From assembly GCA_015499995.1 (NCBI GenBank), contig JADNRV010000043.1, positions 124,001-188,000 on the forward strand: DNA of 64,000 nt. Direction: 5' to 3'. Positions 37,411 through 48,565 of the stretch are shown here, one piece after another. The stretch is from Flammula alnicola (taxonomy: Eukaryota > Basidiomycota > Agaricomycetes > Agaricales > Strophariaceae). Below the pieces are notes generated by a model. That model was not told the DNA's origin, did not search any database, and saw only the letters and a program-made list of their open reading frames with translations. Both the position numbers and the translations under genes were made by a program. The stretch's first letter is position 1. Each line of letters opens with the position of its first letter.

Positions 37411-37895
37411 GGTGGTGGTGATTAGTAGGTTTGTCCCTTTTTTTTCTTATGCGAAACTTGAATTGTGTTCATTGGAGATTGGGTTAGGTCATTGACGGCA
37501 TTTGGCGAAAGTGACATAAGCTGCCAAAGAGACTGTAGTTTTCCTGATGTAACCCAGTAATAGGGAACATCCCTGGGACTTGAGCAGTGGTGTTTTGGCC
37601 ATGGTGGATGCAGCATACACAACAGAATGTTAGATCAGTCTCATGTCGAATGCTTATGAATCCGATCGGCAAGAAGAGTCGAATTCTGGTTGCAATCACG
37701 CCTGCTCTGAGCAGCTGTCTTACGTTGACCTCCTACATTCCCTTGATCTAGCTGTCTGGGACACTCGACCTACTCCAATCGGGAATATCTGGCCTTGAGC
37801 GTTGGCTGAGCACAACACAAGTGTCCTTGGAGACAGATAGACTACCTTCTATCCTGTGGCCAATCTTGGGAGTCCTTTCTCGCCAGACCATCAAC
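37411..37895. other. Intergenic, 485 bp
   Basis: Spacer between the secreted-protein gene and the CK1-like kinase gene, both on the plus strand. No gene or repeat seen. Confidence 0.6.
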
Positions 37896-39735
37896 ATGGG
37901 TGGCGAGCCATCGCTTGACTCCTTTCTTGGCGTGAAGCGGATAGGAGCAGGCGGATTTGGTGCGCGCACCTAACCTTGGCAAAGTGAATGATCCTGACCT
38001 TGATATGGTATTTATCGAATATATAGGTGTCATAGATGAGGGTGTTGGTCCCAACGGTGAATCAGTCGCCATCAAAAAGGAGCTCGCGTCGGACAAAGTC
38101 ACCCGGCCGAATTTGGAGCACGAATATCACGTCTATAAAGCCCTTGCTGGTCATGAGTGCATCCCCGACGTCAAAGCCTACGGCCGTCAACGTAGACACA
38201 ATGTCATGGTTATGGATCTTCTTGGACCGAGTTTAGGCGATCGTTTCCGGCACTGCGCCCACCGATTCAGTTTGAGGACAACGGCGCGTCTGGCGCTCGG
38301 GATGGTGAGGCTCAATTGCCGCTCGTCGCTATATACTGAACTGAGACTGTCGCCTGCAGCTCGATGCCATCGAGTACATCCATTCTCGAGGGTTCATTCA
38401 CCGCGACGTCAAACCGGAAAACTTCCTGCTCGGACTCGGGACTAAATCCCATGTTGTACATCCGGTTGATTTTGGACTTGCGCGGCGCTGGAGGCATTCG
38501 ACGACCGGCGCCCATGTGTCCTCTTCGACTGCTGAAGGAGGGTCGCCGGGTGTCATTGGGACTCTACCCTTTGCATCAATACATGCTCATCTCGGGCAAG
38601 GTATGTCTTCCCCGCCCTGCCTATGCATGCACGCTGAGCCGGGTTTCAGCGCAGACGCGTCGGGATGACCTTCAGGCCTTGGCTTACACAATTCTTCTGT
38701 TCGCTCGTGGTAGTCTCCCATGGGGCCATATTCGAGGAGGAACGCGAAAGCATCGCGCACGACGGATTCTCGAGAAGAAACGCTCATGGACTGCAGCACG
38801 GCTCTGTCAAGACCTCCCACACGAACTCGAAGCGTTCTGCAGCTATTGTTTTGGCCTTGAGATCGGTGAGGAACCTGAATATCACCTGTTACGTGACAAG
38901 CTGGCTGTAATCGCCAACCGGGAGGGATGGAATGCGGACGCCAAGTTCGAATGGGAGGCGCCAGGTTGGATAGGTAGGTGTTATATTGCAATGTCCACGT
39001 ACTCCTGTCTGAATGTGAGCTAAGCAGCATCTGATGTACCCGAGCCTGCGGCTCCGTCGCTGAAACAAGTGCCCCCGCCGTGCATAAAGCGGGGCGATGT
39101 CGTGCTTTTGAAACTTATTCCAGAGAAGAGCCTCGATTACGAGCATCCCCCACGCTCGTTGGATCCAAGCTTCTTTCCTCATCAGACTCCTACTGGGGTG
39201 GAGCGGCAGTCTCCCTACCGTCCCGCCGTAGTACGCAGGGTTATCTCAGAGGAAAACGATGCTACGTATTGCACATTGGAGGTCTACCCTCTTATGCGGC
39301 GCAGTAGCCTTAACGGGCTTTCTACACGTCGCAGTCGCTGTTTCCTACCGTTGGAAATGCTTATTGAGGCCGTTACCGGGATACAAGTGCCTTGCGATGA
39401 TATATTCTTGTATAAGACCACCTTGTTGAGCACGTTTAAGATCGAATATGATCAGGTAAGACTTTCTCTATATTTGAATGGCTCATGATGGCTCACTGGT
39501 TTCGACGTAGGCCACAACTATTACTTCTCAGCTGTCTGTACCCGAATGCATCCTCGCAAGGCTTGAAAATGAGCTAACAGAAGTTCCAGCTCCGTACTCG
39601 CTCGTATATGACTCTGATGACGAGGAGACACGCACTATCCGACGGCGCTTACCGAAAACCTGGGCTGCAAATAATTATGTCATGGAGATGCGACCGTGCG
39701 ACAGAGCTGACCTCTCAGGTGGATTTCGGAAATGA
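37896..39735 (+). CDS. Casein kinase 1-like protein kinase with a long C-terminal extension
   Basis: Six exons: 37896-37959, 38027-38304, 38360-38600, 38650-38973, 39028-39455 and 39511-39735, giving 519 residues in frame. The Gly-rich loop IGAGGFG is at residues 16-22, the catalytic lysine at K38 (SVAIKKE), HRDVKPEN at 128-135 and DFG at 151-153. All catalytic residues are therefore kept. CK1 hallmarks include LLGPSLGDRF, LGTLPFASIHAHLG-like sequence and RRDDLQALAYTILLFARGSL. The segment after DFG is unlike canonical CK1 (STTGAHVSSSTAEGG replaces the usual TG(T/N)ARYAS context). After the kinase domain, about 190 residues with no known domain follow, including RRGDVVLLKLIP-like and SDDEETRTIRRRL stretches. 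The substrate is unknown. Confidence 0.8.
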
Positions 39736-40118
39736 TATGCCTTGAGGAGGTGAGGAGAATGGAGAATGGAGAATCGGGGTGAGCCAATGTCTTTATTCTC
39801 AGTGATTACTGCTGAGTGAATTTTCTGTGTAGCGGTGACTCGGACGATGATTCTGACGAAGATATAGATTTCTTTGATTGGCCGCGGGCGGCAGACCGAC
39901 GGTTGTCGTGTACAGTACAGATATTGATATCGCGTTAGACAGGCAAAAAACATGCCTCCGACTCTTTGCGAAGTAATTCGTCGATGGCTTTCCGAGCTGC
40001 AATGATCATTTCGTGCAGAGTTTCACGCCAAGGCTTGATAATTGTTACGAGCTTCACTGACGCGCTCTCGTGCATATTATGTGGACTGTGATTTTAATAG
40101 ACTAGCACATGTACTGTG
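39736..40118. other. Intergenic before the MITE
   Basis: About 380 bp downstream of the kinase gene containing its presumed 3' region. No gene seen. The last eight bases (40111-40118) are the left target duplication of the adjacent MITE. Confidence 0.55.
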
Positions 40119-40346
40119 CAGTGTTGTCAAGGTCAGTCAATAACGGTCAAACTTTGACCGTCAATGATCGACCGTCAGTAAGCTGACCCGGTCAGTCAAA
40201 TCATTGACTGGTCAGTGACTCTTTTTAGTCAGCCAGTCCGGTATCTTCAATCACGGTCAGTAGGGTCAGTTGTTGACCATTGACTCTGACCGTACTGACT
40301 GACTAGTATTGACTGACGCCGTCAGACGGCGTCAATGACAACACTG
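40119..40346. mobile_element. hAT-type miniature inverted-repeat element (MITE)
   Basis: The 228-bp element starts CAGTGTTGTCAAGG and ends CAATGACAACACTG, so the termini are 11-bp perfect inverted repeats (CAGTGTTGTCA). It is flanked by an exact 8-bp duplication, GTACTGTG, at 40111-40118 and 40347-40354. An 8-bp duplication with CA(G/A)NG termini is diagnostic of the hAT superfamily. The interior has no ORF and consists almost entirely of GGTCAGTCAA/TTGACCGTCA-type words in both orientations. Perfect ends and target duplication point to recent insertion. Confidence 0.92.
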
Positions 40347-40354
40347 GTACTGTG

Positions 40355-41255
40355 CACTGGATACCACCTTCGTAATGTGCAGAGTTTTTCATCATTCATT
40401 CGTTCTTTATTTTCATTGGGTTGAACTAGGCTTGGGTTTTTTAATCAGCATCGTATACACCGCTGCTCTAGGAATAAACCATATGATTGTTCTAGATTTT
40501 TCATGTGGTAGTCATAAGACCCCTATGAAGCGCCCAGGGAATTCTTCAAACCCTGGTCTGATTAACCGGGTCCTGATGAAACTTTGAAAATTTCCCAAAC
40601 TTCCAAAAATGACTGAAACGAATATTCCGGCTCACCGGCACAAGCCGGAGTCCGACTCATCCTCCGGCTCCGCCTCCGTTGTACACCTGTCATGATAGCA
40701 CGTAGATACAACGCTATATTCAGTCTCCCCGCATTCGCAATCGAATTCACGATCAAGCCGCTGTGATCGCCAAGACTGATCGGTTGGATGACTCCGCACG
40801 GAGGCAAGACCTTCCAATGTTCTGATTCAATGTTCAACGTTCATGAGATATTTGATGCCTGAGGACGAGTTCGCCAGGTCGAATTATATTTGTCCGCGGT
40901 TCGGATTTCCCGTGGGCCATGTCCTTATCGTGTAACCATGCAGTTCCAGTTCCGAATTCAACTTTCAAGGGTAGATATGCTTGATACAGAACCGCAAGAC
41001 TCGTGAAAAGCAGTAGCAAAACCACGAAGTTGTTTTTTTATAATAAGTATAATACATAGCCAGCCTCCTAATGACTCAAGGAGGAATGGTAAGAAGGGAT
41101 GTAAATGGTAAGAGAGGTATATAGATATGGTTAGATACTATATGTACATGTTAAACAAAAAAAAAAAGCAGGAGAGAATTGTGCAGTAAATAACAATTCC
41201 ACGAGCGACGCATAACCCACCACCACCGAATACCAACGCCCCGCCCACAGCCTAC
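40355..41255. other. Intergenic, 0.9 kb
   Basis: A minus-strand ORF at 41025-40834 starts with a hydrophobic MVLLLLFTSLAVLYQAYLP, which resembles a signal anchor. A nearby minus-strand ORF (40817-40632) is Cys/Glu-rich. I could not join them by plausible splice sites, so I do not call a gene. The rest is AT-rich and probably the 3' region of the membrane-protein gene. Confidence 0.4.
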
Positions 41256-42871
41256 TTACTTCCTATACCTCTCCGACTCATCATACCCAATCTCCCTATC
41301 AATCGTAATCTTAACCCCCGCCGTGTCCAGCTCCTCGCGCTCCACAACGCCAACCTTCACCACGCCATCCTCACCCGCCGTCAGCCCATGCACACTGCTC
41401 TTCGCATCCCCATCACCCACACCCCACTCGCCCTCCGGCTTCCCGCGCATCTCATCCAGGGTATACGTGTGCACCCCCGCGCCGTGCGTCGAGATCCCCG
41501 TCTGCACACCACCCCCATGGCCCGAGCGCACGCCCACCCCCCGGCGGACAGCACGTGCGTAGTACCGGTGCGGGAGGACGACGCACCCGCGGAGGAGGCG
41601 GAGAGGGCGAAGGAGCCGCCGCCGGCGAGGGTGCTGCGGATGGAGAGCACGACGCGCAGGGTCATGGAGGTGGTGAGCACGGCGGCCATGGAGGTGACGA
41701 TGGTCTTGATCGGGTCGGCGGCGTCCGTGGGCGTGACGATGAACCAGAAGAGCATGTTGGTCATGTTGACGAGCCAGATCGCCTGGGGGTGGGGTGGGCG
41801 GGTTAGTGATTGGGTTTGGGTTTGGGAGAGAAGTTTTGGGAAGAAGAGCTTACGCCGTAGAGGTTGAGTCCATCGCGCAGCATCAGCTTCCATTTGCTGA
41901 TGGGGCGGGATTGGAGGGACTCGAAGGAGCGCATGAGGGCCAGGCCGAACTGGGAAAGGAAAGGCAGGTCAGTGCCAACATCAAGACGAAATAAGGGATA
42001 ATAATAGACGATGGAAAGGAGAAGATGATGATACAAGTATCAAATGAAGATTTTGATTTTGGTGTAAATGTGATGGGGGCGGTGGGATGATGTGGCGCTT
42101 TGCGGGCAGTGGTACTTACGGATACGGTGTAGAGAAGAGTTGGGCCAACCCAGTAGATGCCGACCCAGTTATGCTTGGGCCCTGCGATGCATCCCTGGCC
42201 AGACAGGAGCGGGACGGCTGGAGGGGATGCGTGAGTAAATTGGGATCATGCATGGAGATGGGAACAGACATCTATAGAAACCGGAGGCGACACCAGTTAC
42301 GACGACCTGGAGGGCGAAGAGGGCGGACATGACGGCGAGGATGGAACGGTTCTTGTCATATATGGCGTAGATGCGAATGACATGGACGGCTAGCGACGGT
42401 AGTATCAGGGTCAACTGGTATTCGAATAAAAAATAATACAAACCAGAGGCAGCGGCCAGGAGGATGGCCGTACAGATGGGCTCGAAGAGGAAGAATCTCT
42501 GGCATTGCTATCGAGGGGAGTTGAGCGGTTGAATGAAAAAGAGAGAGAAAGAGAGGAACGTACAGACTGGGTCCATTTAGTGTCAAAGAAGGCAACGGCT
42601 ACGATCGATCGATCATCAGTCACAGCGGGAGCATATGCGCGCTGCTGCACTTACCGACGACGGTGAACTCTGCGGGCATGAAAAAGCGCATAAAGTGGAA
42701 GAGGATCTTGAGAGCGGGCCAGCCCTCAGACTTCCACAGACGCCATGTCCGCGGAGAGAGGACGAGGGTGTCCCAGGCGGCGACGGTGAGGGTGCACACG
42801 AAGAAGTACTTGTGTGCACTCAAGTGGGGAGAGAGGTTGAGCTCGTTGGGCAGCTGGAGACCAGTGGACAT
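41256..42871 (-). CDS. Fungal multi-helix integral membrane protein (DUF6533-like)
   Basis: Eight exons: 42871-42655, 42598-42564, 42507-42444, 42389-42270, 42217-42120, 41949-41854, 41782-41555 and 41501-41256, giving 367 residues. Six to seven hydrophobic segments are visible. Landmarks are YFFVCTLTVAAWDTLVLSPR, LWKSEGWPALKILFHFMRFF, VAFFDTKWTQ, VIRIYAIYDKNRS, SGQGCIAGPKHNWVGIYW, LMLRDGLNLY and NMLFWFIVTPTDAADPIKTI, followed by a Ser/Gly-rich cytosolic tail with HTYTLDEMR and KITIDREIGYDES. The layout resembles agaricomycete seven-helix proteins that carry a DUF6533-type N-terminus; function is unknown. The last junction is ambiguous: either a 53-nt GC-rich intron (GTGCTG...GCAG) or a one-base slip in the G-run near 41540 joins the frames. 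It is divergent from the next gene with 134 bp between starts. Confidence 0.75.
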
Positions 42872-43005
42872 GGTCGCTAGGTTGGTATGGGAGAGGGTGG
42901 GGAAGGGGAATCGCTTTTTTATTATATAGTAACAAAATGAATGGTGATGGGACAGGTACCGATTCTCAATTCATCCCATCGTTCCCATCATTCTTTTTTC
43001 CACCC
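42872..43005. promoter_or_regulatory. Shared divergent promoter, 134 bp
   Basis: The only DNA between the start codons of two genes pointing away from each other, both encoding membrane proteins. It contains an AT-rich patch (TTTTTTATTATATAG, about 42915-42930) and a pyrimidine-rich leader toward the right gene. Co-expression is inferred. Confidence 0.5.
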
Positions 43006-44156
43006 ATGTCCTCCCCGACCTCCTCCCTCCCCAGCCCCTCAGACTCGTCCTCACCGCAGCACGGCGGGAATGGGAGTACATCGAGCAACCTCTATCTGTA
43101 CGTATCCAAAACAACCACTGCCCCGTAGTAATATCTGATCCAAACATTCCAGTGTAACATTCTTGGCGACCCTCTTCCTCCTCCTCTTCGTCTCCTGTGC
43201 GATCGTCCTCAGATCATATCTCCTCAGAAGGAGGTACCAGCGCCGACTCGATGAAGCCATGGCCGCCGGCATGCTCCTCGCCCCGCGCACCCAGGGCTCC
43301 AAACGAAAGCGCTTTGGCGCCAAACCCAAGATCATCGATACGTGGCTGAGCGATGGAGGCCCAGTCTGGGATCACATCATGGTACATACATACTGGCTCG
43401 CTTCAGTTCCTACTGCCCACCTTACCCTCCCTCCCATCCTTGCCTCGAACCATTCCAAACACCCAACACTGACCACATATATCCCTCTTACAGCCGCTCT
43501 CTGCCCAACCCGTCTTCGTCAAGCGCAAGTACAGAGAAAAGCCCACCACCGCCGACTCGCCCGCTGGGGCTGGCGACGGGCACCCCGCCGTAATACTGGA
43601 CCCTAGCCCATCACCATCAGTGGCCCCGCACACAACAAATACCCGAGCCTCACGGCTGTCCAACTTCTTGCGCCGCCATCGGAGCGATGCGAACAGTGAT
43701 TCAGATCACGACACTGATGCACTGCCCCTCGTGAGATCTCCGCGTGCGCCGACGCCGCTGGTGCCTTCCGCTGCTGGTGCGGGCGTAGCTAACGTCAATG
43801 CCAATGCCACCGCCAACGCCGCGACACCCACAGCGACGACGACGGGCTACAAAGTCCGCGTGGAGATGCTGCAAGTCTCCGTGCTCATCTCCATGCCCTC
43901 GCCCAGCCGTGCGGCGAAGAAGAACGCCAAGCTCGATAGGATGGGGTCGTATTCCGATATCATCGAGCTGGACGACGACGACGACGACGACGAGGAAGAT
44001 AGGGACGAGCCGTTGCCGGAGCTGGTCTTCGGTGTGACGCGCGTGAATTATCGGCAGCCCAAGCCTCTTGTAGCGAAGGCTGCCGCAGCAGCGGGGCAGA
44101 AGACGCTGGAAGATACGTTCGAGCCGCCGACGGCTGAACAGGTTCTGATAGCATGA
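43006..44156 (+). CDS. Single-pass membrane protein with an acidic cytosolic tail, unknown function
   Basis: Three exons, 43006-43097, 43153-43381 and 43494-44156, give 327 residues. A Ser/Pro-rich N-terminus of about 30 residues precedes one strong membrane helix (TFLATLFLLLFVSCAIVL), followed at once by basic RRRYQRR. This predicts the N-terminus outside and a long cytosolic tail. The tail contains KRKRFGAKPKIIDTWL, a Ser/Arg/Ala-rich linker, the segment YKVRVEMLQVSVLISMPSPS, a run of aspartates (DDDDDDDDEEDRDEPLPELV) and TLEDTFEPPTAEQ near the end. An in-frame ATG at 42937 could add 23 residues; 43006 was preferred because it follows the pyrimidine-rich leader. I do not recognise a named family. 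Confidence 0.72.
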
Positions 44157-46366
44157 TCTCCATCCCATCCAAGGGTTTCCTACGTTCCACATGCGCACGG
44201 TATTCTCTCTGCCTGAACAACCTGAGACGATGCACCACGCGCAAGCCTACACTCACACCCGCGCGAGCGCTCATCACACATCCCATCTTCACGCCATTTA
44301 ATGTCATCCGTACATCCACCATCATCATCATCTCATTCGCATCGCTGTCGTTACTGCTTTTCTTACCGCCCATCACCGCCACCCGTGCTACTGCTGCTAC
44401 TCCTATCGCTATTGCTGCTCCTGCTGCCCCCAACACGCCCTGGGTTGTCGATTCCTTTTTTTGTTTTTTTTTTGCATCACATCACATATACCGCACCACA
44501 TATACCGCCCCACATACTGTATACCGACATAGCAGCCTTTTTTTTTTTTTGCTATGCCATCCACGCATTTATTACCTACCCACCCTCCTGTACATTACAT
44601 TGCAGTTTTTTGTGACCACTGCTGCTGCAGCATTTATTCGTTTATCGACAACTTGGTGGTGCTGTTCTGTCAGTCGTATTGGCTTATACTTATACGTGCT
44701 ACGTGCGCGGCGGCCAGCTTTACTTCCACTCAAGCCTCGGACTATCAGGATGCAGGACGCCACGCCATGAGTTCTGACCCACGAGGTTCTGACCCACGAC
44801 CCCACCTCTTGACCCGATCATTCGTTCTTTGCAACGTGGTCAGGGTTTATCGCAAATCACACCGCACCACAGTCGCAGCGTGTCGCCGCACATCGGCGGT
44901 AACTTTCGTGTTCAGGAAAGACCCCTCCTACCTTCCTCTCTTCCTGTCGCCAATGTGTGCCCGCTCAACCCCCCCTGTTAATTGTGGGTTTACGTTTACT
45001 ACAGCTGTGGACCGATGGTGGCAACAGCCGCGATAATCGCCTCCGTCTTCCATCTCGCATCTACTTGTGTGCGCGGAACGACTCGGCGGTGGCGGCGTAC
45101 GTACTACGCGGACGATATGCTATGCCTCTGCCCTCGATCCTTGGGTGGTCTTGACCATTGCACCAAGGCCAGATGGACCCCATGCACGCCCACGTCGAAC
45201 ATGCTCAAGCTCAAGCTCGAGCTCGAGCTCTTCCTTCAAGCTCCAGCGTGGACAAGGGCATGACGGAGGACGACGTTCACTGGTCCCTGCAGAACCCAGG
45301 GCCCAATGCATGGCCGCCAGCACACCATGCTGTGCGCGACTTGAACTTTGAAGAACGCAAAGCCGAAGTTCGACATTTCTTCCTTAAGCTTCCTTGCTTC
45401 CTTGCTTCCCCTTTCTACCATGCATGCATGAAGGCCAGAGTACGCCGCACAGGCCTGAGGATGTCAGGCCTGACGGCCTCGAGGGTGACCCTGTTACGAT
45501 TTTTGCCAGCTTTCCTTGCATGGCATGAGGCGTTGAAATCCCCGCATCGGGTTTGTTCCTGCACTTCTGGGCACTCTGACTCTGACAGGAAAGTGGAATT
45601 CTACACAGCACACAGCACTTTGCCAATAGGAGGTGTGCACGCGATAATAATGCAATATGGGTGCCAACGACGGTTTTGCTGGCGGATGGATGGATATACC
45701 ATGATTGTCCATCGGAAGACCACTGGACTGTTAACTAACCCCCTGTCGTCTAATTCCGTCCACCATCGCCCCACTTCCCCTCGACACACAGCGACACATA
45801 TATATATGCGTACATCATACCATCATACAGCATATACGCCCACCATGATATGCATTGCATCATGACTAGATCTTGCTCCTTTCTGTCTGTAGAAATATTG
45901 GGACTACAGTATATCTCATTTAACATCCGAGGACTGCTGAGCTACTACGCCTACGTAACTCGTATACTACTTGCTTGGAATTCTAGGCATATAAGTCTAC
46001 TGCTCCTTAGGGTTGTACATTTTAATTTATGGATCTTCCGTCTTCTTCTGATCCTAGGGATCGATGTATGGTGTACAGTGTACTACTTACGTCGCTACGA
46101 CTTGTAATGCCTTTTCTTTTCCTTTTCCTGTCCTTTTCGGGTCTGGGTTTTTCAATGTTCATCTTCCGTTTTGTCGATGGGGTGTAATTTGCTGGAATCG
46201 AGGCTTCAGAATCGGCGCAAGTTTATTTATAAGAAATAAGAAAATGGATCCGATGTTAAGAACTCGAATCGAATATGTTTTAATGACAACGTGTGCTCTA
46301 CATATGTAGGTACACATAAATACGCCAGTAAATGATTGTGCAATGAGCACATAATACCAATCTACT
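44157..46366. other. Intergenic, 2.2 kb, with small tandem repeats
   Basis: No gene supported. Long T runs and CAT/CTG-rich patches occupy 44.3-44.7 kb. GTTCTGACCCACGAG is tandemly duplicated at 44771-44800 (one mismatch). CTCAAG and CTCGAG hexamers repeat at 45203-45230, a ClaI/XhoI-like alternation that also creates overlapping ORFs on both strands. ORFs at 44153-44770 and 45158-45865 look like chance. Confidence 0.5.
44771..44800. repeat. 15-bp tandem duplication
   Basis: GTTCTGACCCACGAG is followed directly by a copy ending GAC instead of GAG. It lies in non-coding DNA. Confidence 0.85.
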
Positions 46367-48565
46367 CTAATCGAGATCCATCCCATGATGCCGTCTACCT
46401 CTTCCTCTCCCAAGATGACGCGCGAGAGGACTGAGCAACGGCGGACCATGGTCATGTCCATCATCTCCCACATCGTCATCATCGTCCTCCTCTTCGTCTT
46501 CATCATCATCATCATCCTCATGGCCGTTGTCCCCATTACCATAGCCGCTTAACATCACTTCCTCGTCGACCTCGTCCTCCGAATCCGACGGCTCGAAAAA
46601 GTCTAGCTCCTCCACGTTCTCCCGGAGCCACTTCTCCTCCTTCTTTGTGACGAGGTCGTTGTGGCTCATGAACACGCGCTTCAGCGGCGCACCGAGCTTG
46701 CGCCGTGCAATGACGAGCTCTTTCACTTGCGCACCTGTGACCTCGTTCGTCGTGATACTCTCAAGCGCCGGGCAGAATATAGAAGGCAGAGGTCCGAGGA
46801 CGCCGGGGGCGGGTGTGATGGGCGTGCTAGGGGCGGCGGTGGTGGATGGAGCTGAAGCTTGAGGCTGGCTTCCGGAGCCTGAAGCAGCCGGACGGCACGC
46901 AGCAGGGTCAATCAGCTTCTGGAATATAACGGCCTCCTCTGCGCCTACGACTTTCAGATTGAAGCTCTTCAGCTTCCCGAGCTGGCCCAGGAACGCCTCG
47001 ACGGTCGCCACATCGCACGGCATGCCCGCGATCTTCAGGTGGTCGATGTGTTTAAGCAAACCCTCCGTGCGGCCCTTGACCGGCGTCAAAAGGGCGCGAA
47101 CGAACGACGTGTAGTCCTCCTCGTCGAAGTTGAGCAGGAGGCTCGTCAAACCGGGCATATCGAGGTGTTGGACAAGCGCCGCCGCGTATTTTGGGTCGTG
47201 GAACTGCAGTGCGAATTCGCGGAGCGAGGGGATGGCGAGCAGGGTCGAGCCCCATCCTCCTTCTTCGACCTCTGCGTCGAACGCAACGCTGTCCGGGAGT
47301 GCGGGTCCAGACAGAGATAATGTCAAGGTGTGCAGCTCGGGCGAGTTGGCGATAATCTGGGCAAATGCCGAATATGACGGGCGGACGTCCTTGGCATGGA
47401 AGGAGAGCTCGAATTCATGCAGGCCGCGGAGGAATGAAGGAATCGCACCCTCCCAGTCGATGTGCACGCCCCAGAGGACAGCGTCCTTAAGGAGCGGCGC
47501 GTCGCCGTGGAAAGGCAAGAAACTGGTCTTGTCGTCGCCGCTGAAGAACTCGTAGTCCTCGCAGTCCTCGAAATGGTACACCTGGAAGGACTCCAGCAGC
47601 GGCGCGCTCGGCAGGACGTGCAAGCGCGAGAGCAACAGGTGCACGTATCCGTAGGTGCTAGCGCGGAAGTCGAGTGAGCCCCAGTGAGACACCTCCGGCT
47701 CGATTAGGTCCAGGATCTGAGCGAGCTCCTTCTGCGAGAGGAAGCGCACTTCCTCCTCCTCCTCCTCAGCCTCCTCAGCCTGTTCGTCTACGTCCATCTC
47801 CTCTTCGTCATTGGCTACACATTCGGGGTCTTCACAGTGATGTTTATGGGCTTTATGAAGAGCCTTGTTCTCGAGGTAGAGCGGGTGGTCGGGGTGGTCC
47901 TCCTCGTCGACGTCTTCGGGGAATGTACAGTCGATGCAGATGTTCAGGGGCAGGCCTTTGGCACGCGAGATGTACACACCGGCCTTTTCGAGATTTGGGC
48001 GATTCGCGAAGTTGAGGGTTGTCCACAACACATGCGAGTCCAGAGCGACCACGCGCCATCGCTTGCAGACGTGCGATACAAGCACCTGGAAGGGAATGTT
48101 CACTTCTTCCGAGTACATATCGCTGTCTGTGTCTGATCCTCCTTCCGAGTCAGACCCGAATGGTGCATCAGCATCATCAGCAGCTGCAGTCCCAGATGCA
48201 CCGCCTTCTTCCTCAGACTCGTCTTCATCCACCTCACCTTCGTCATCTGTGCTCATATCCTCCCATTCGCCCTCATCTTCCTCAGAATCATACCCCGCCA
48301 ACTCCTCTTCCTCCTCCTCCTTCACACCGACGGAAAAGATATACCCGAGGACCTCATCAGGTAGGTCGTTGATAGGGCATTTGCCGTCCTTGGGCGGCTG
48401 GAACGGGTTATTGGTGAGCATCTCGTTGGTGATGGACCACATAGCCTCTTTGGGTGTCATTTTTGGGTTCGTCTTGAGCACGGAAGCGAGAGAGCTCGAG
48501 ATCTCGCTCTGCAGGCGTTGATCCAGCCGCGCGTTGTGGGCGAGCACGCGCAGTTTGGGAGGCAT
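46367..48565 (-). CDS. F-box protein with acidic low-complexity regions
   Basis: A single uninterrupted exon of 732 residues. A short N-terminal helix region (LDQRLQSEISSSLASVLK) leads to an F-box-like motif, PINDLPDEVLGYIFSVG, near residues 65-81. An unusually long acidic insertion of about 85 residues separates this from VLVSHVCKRWRVVALDSHVL, the second half of the F-box. The remainder has spaced leucine-rich segments (LHTLTLSLSGPAL, LREFALQFHD, LTSLLLNF, LKSFNLKVVG) typical of F-box/LRR substrate-recognition subunits of SCF ubiquitin ligases. The C-terminus is nearly pure Asp/Glu followed by His/Gly/Arg (GRGRGRRHHGMDLD). The substrate is unknown. Long antisense ORFs here are shadows of the acidic repeats. 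Confidence 0.82.
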   Translation of the reverse strand: MPPKLRVLAHNARLDQRLQSEISSSLASVLKTNPKMTPKEAMWSITNEMLTNNPFQPPKDGKCPINDLPDEVLGYIFSVGVKEEEEEELAGYDSEEDEGEWEDMSTDDEGEVDEDESEEEGGASGTAAADDADAPFGSDSEGGSDTDSDMYSEEVNIPFQVLVSHVCKRWRVVALDSHVLWTTLNFANRPNLEKAGVYISRAKGLPLNICIDCTFPEDVDEEDHPDHPLYLENKALHKAHKHHCEDPECVANDEEEMDVDEQAEEAEEEEEEVRFLSQKELAQILDLIEPEVSHWGSLDFRASTYGYVHLLLSRLHVLPSAPLLESFQVYHFEDCEDYEFFSGDDKTSFLPFHGDAPLLKDAVLWGVHIDWEGAIPSFLRGLHEFELSFHAKDVRPSYSAFAQIIANSPELHTLTLSLSGPALPDSVAFDAEVEEGGWGSTLLAIPSLREFALQFHDPKYAAALVQHLDMPGLTSLLLNFDEEDYTSFVRALLTPVKGRTEGLLKHIDHLKIAGMPCDVATVEAFLGQLGKLKSFNLKVVGAEEAVIFQKLIDPAACRPAASGSGSQPQASAPSTTAAPSTPITPAPGVLGPLPSIFCPALESITTNEVTGAQVKELVIARRKLGAPLKRVFMSHNDLVTKKEEKWLRENVEELDFFEPSDSEDEVDEEVMLSGYGNGDNGHEDDDDDEDEEEDDDDDVGDDGHDHGPPLLSPLARHLGRGRGRRHHGMDLD

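Noticed and set aside
40632..41025. A small minus-strand gene with a signal anchor and a Cys-rich tail
   Set aside because: The two ORFs are in different frames and I found no plausible splice sites to join them.
44153..45865. Hydrophobic and mixed ORFs in the intergenic region right of 44156
   Set aside because: They come from T-rich and CAT/CTC repeat DNA, overlap in several frames and show no domain.
47039..48521. Plus-strand ORFs of up to 195 residues opposite the F-box gene
   Set aside because: They are antisense shadows of acidic and Leu-rich coding sequence.
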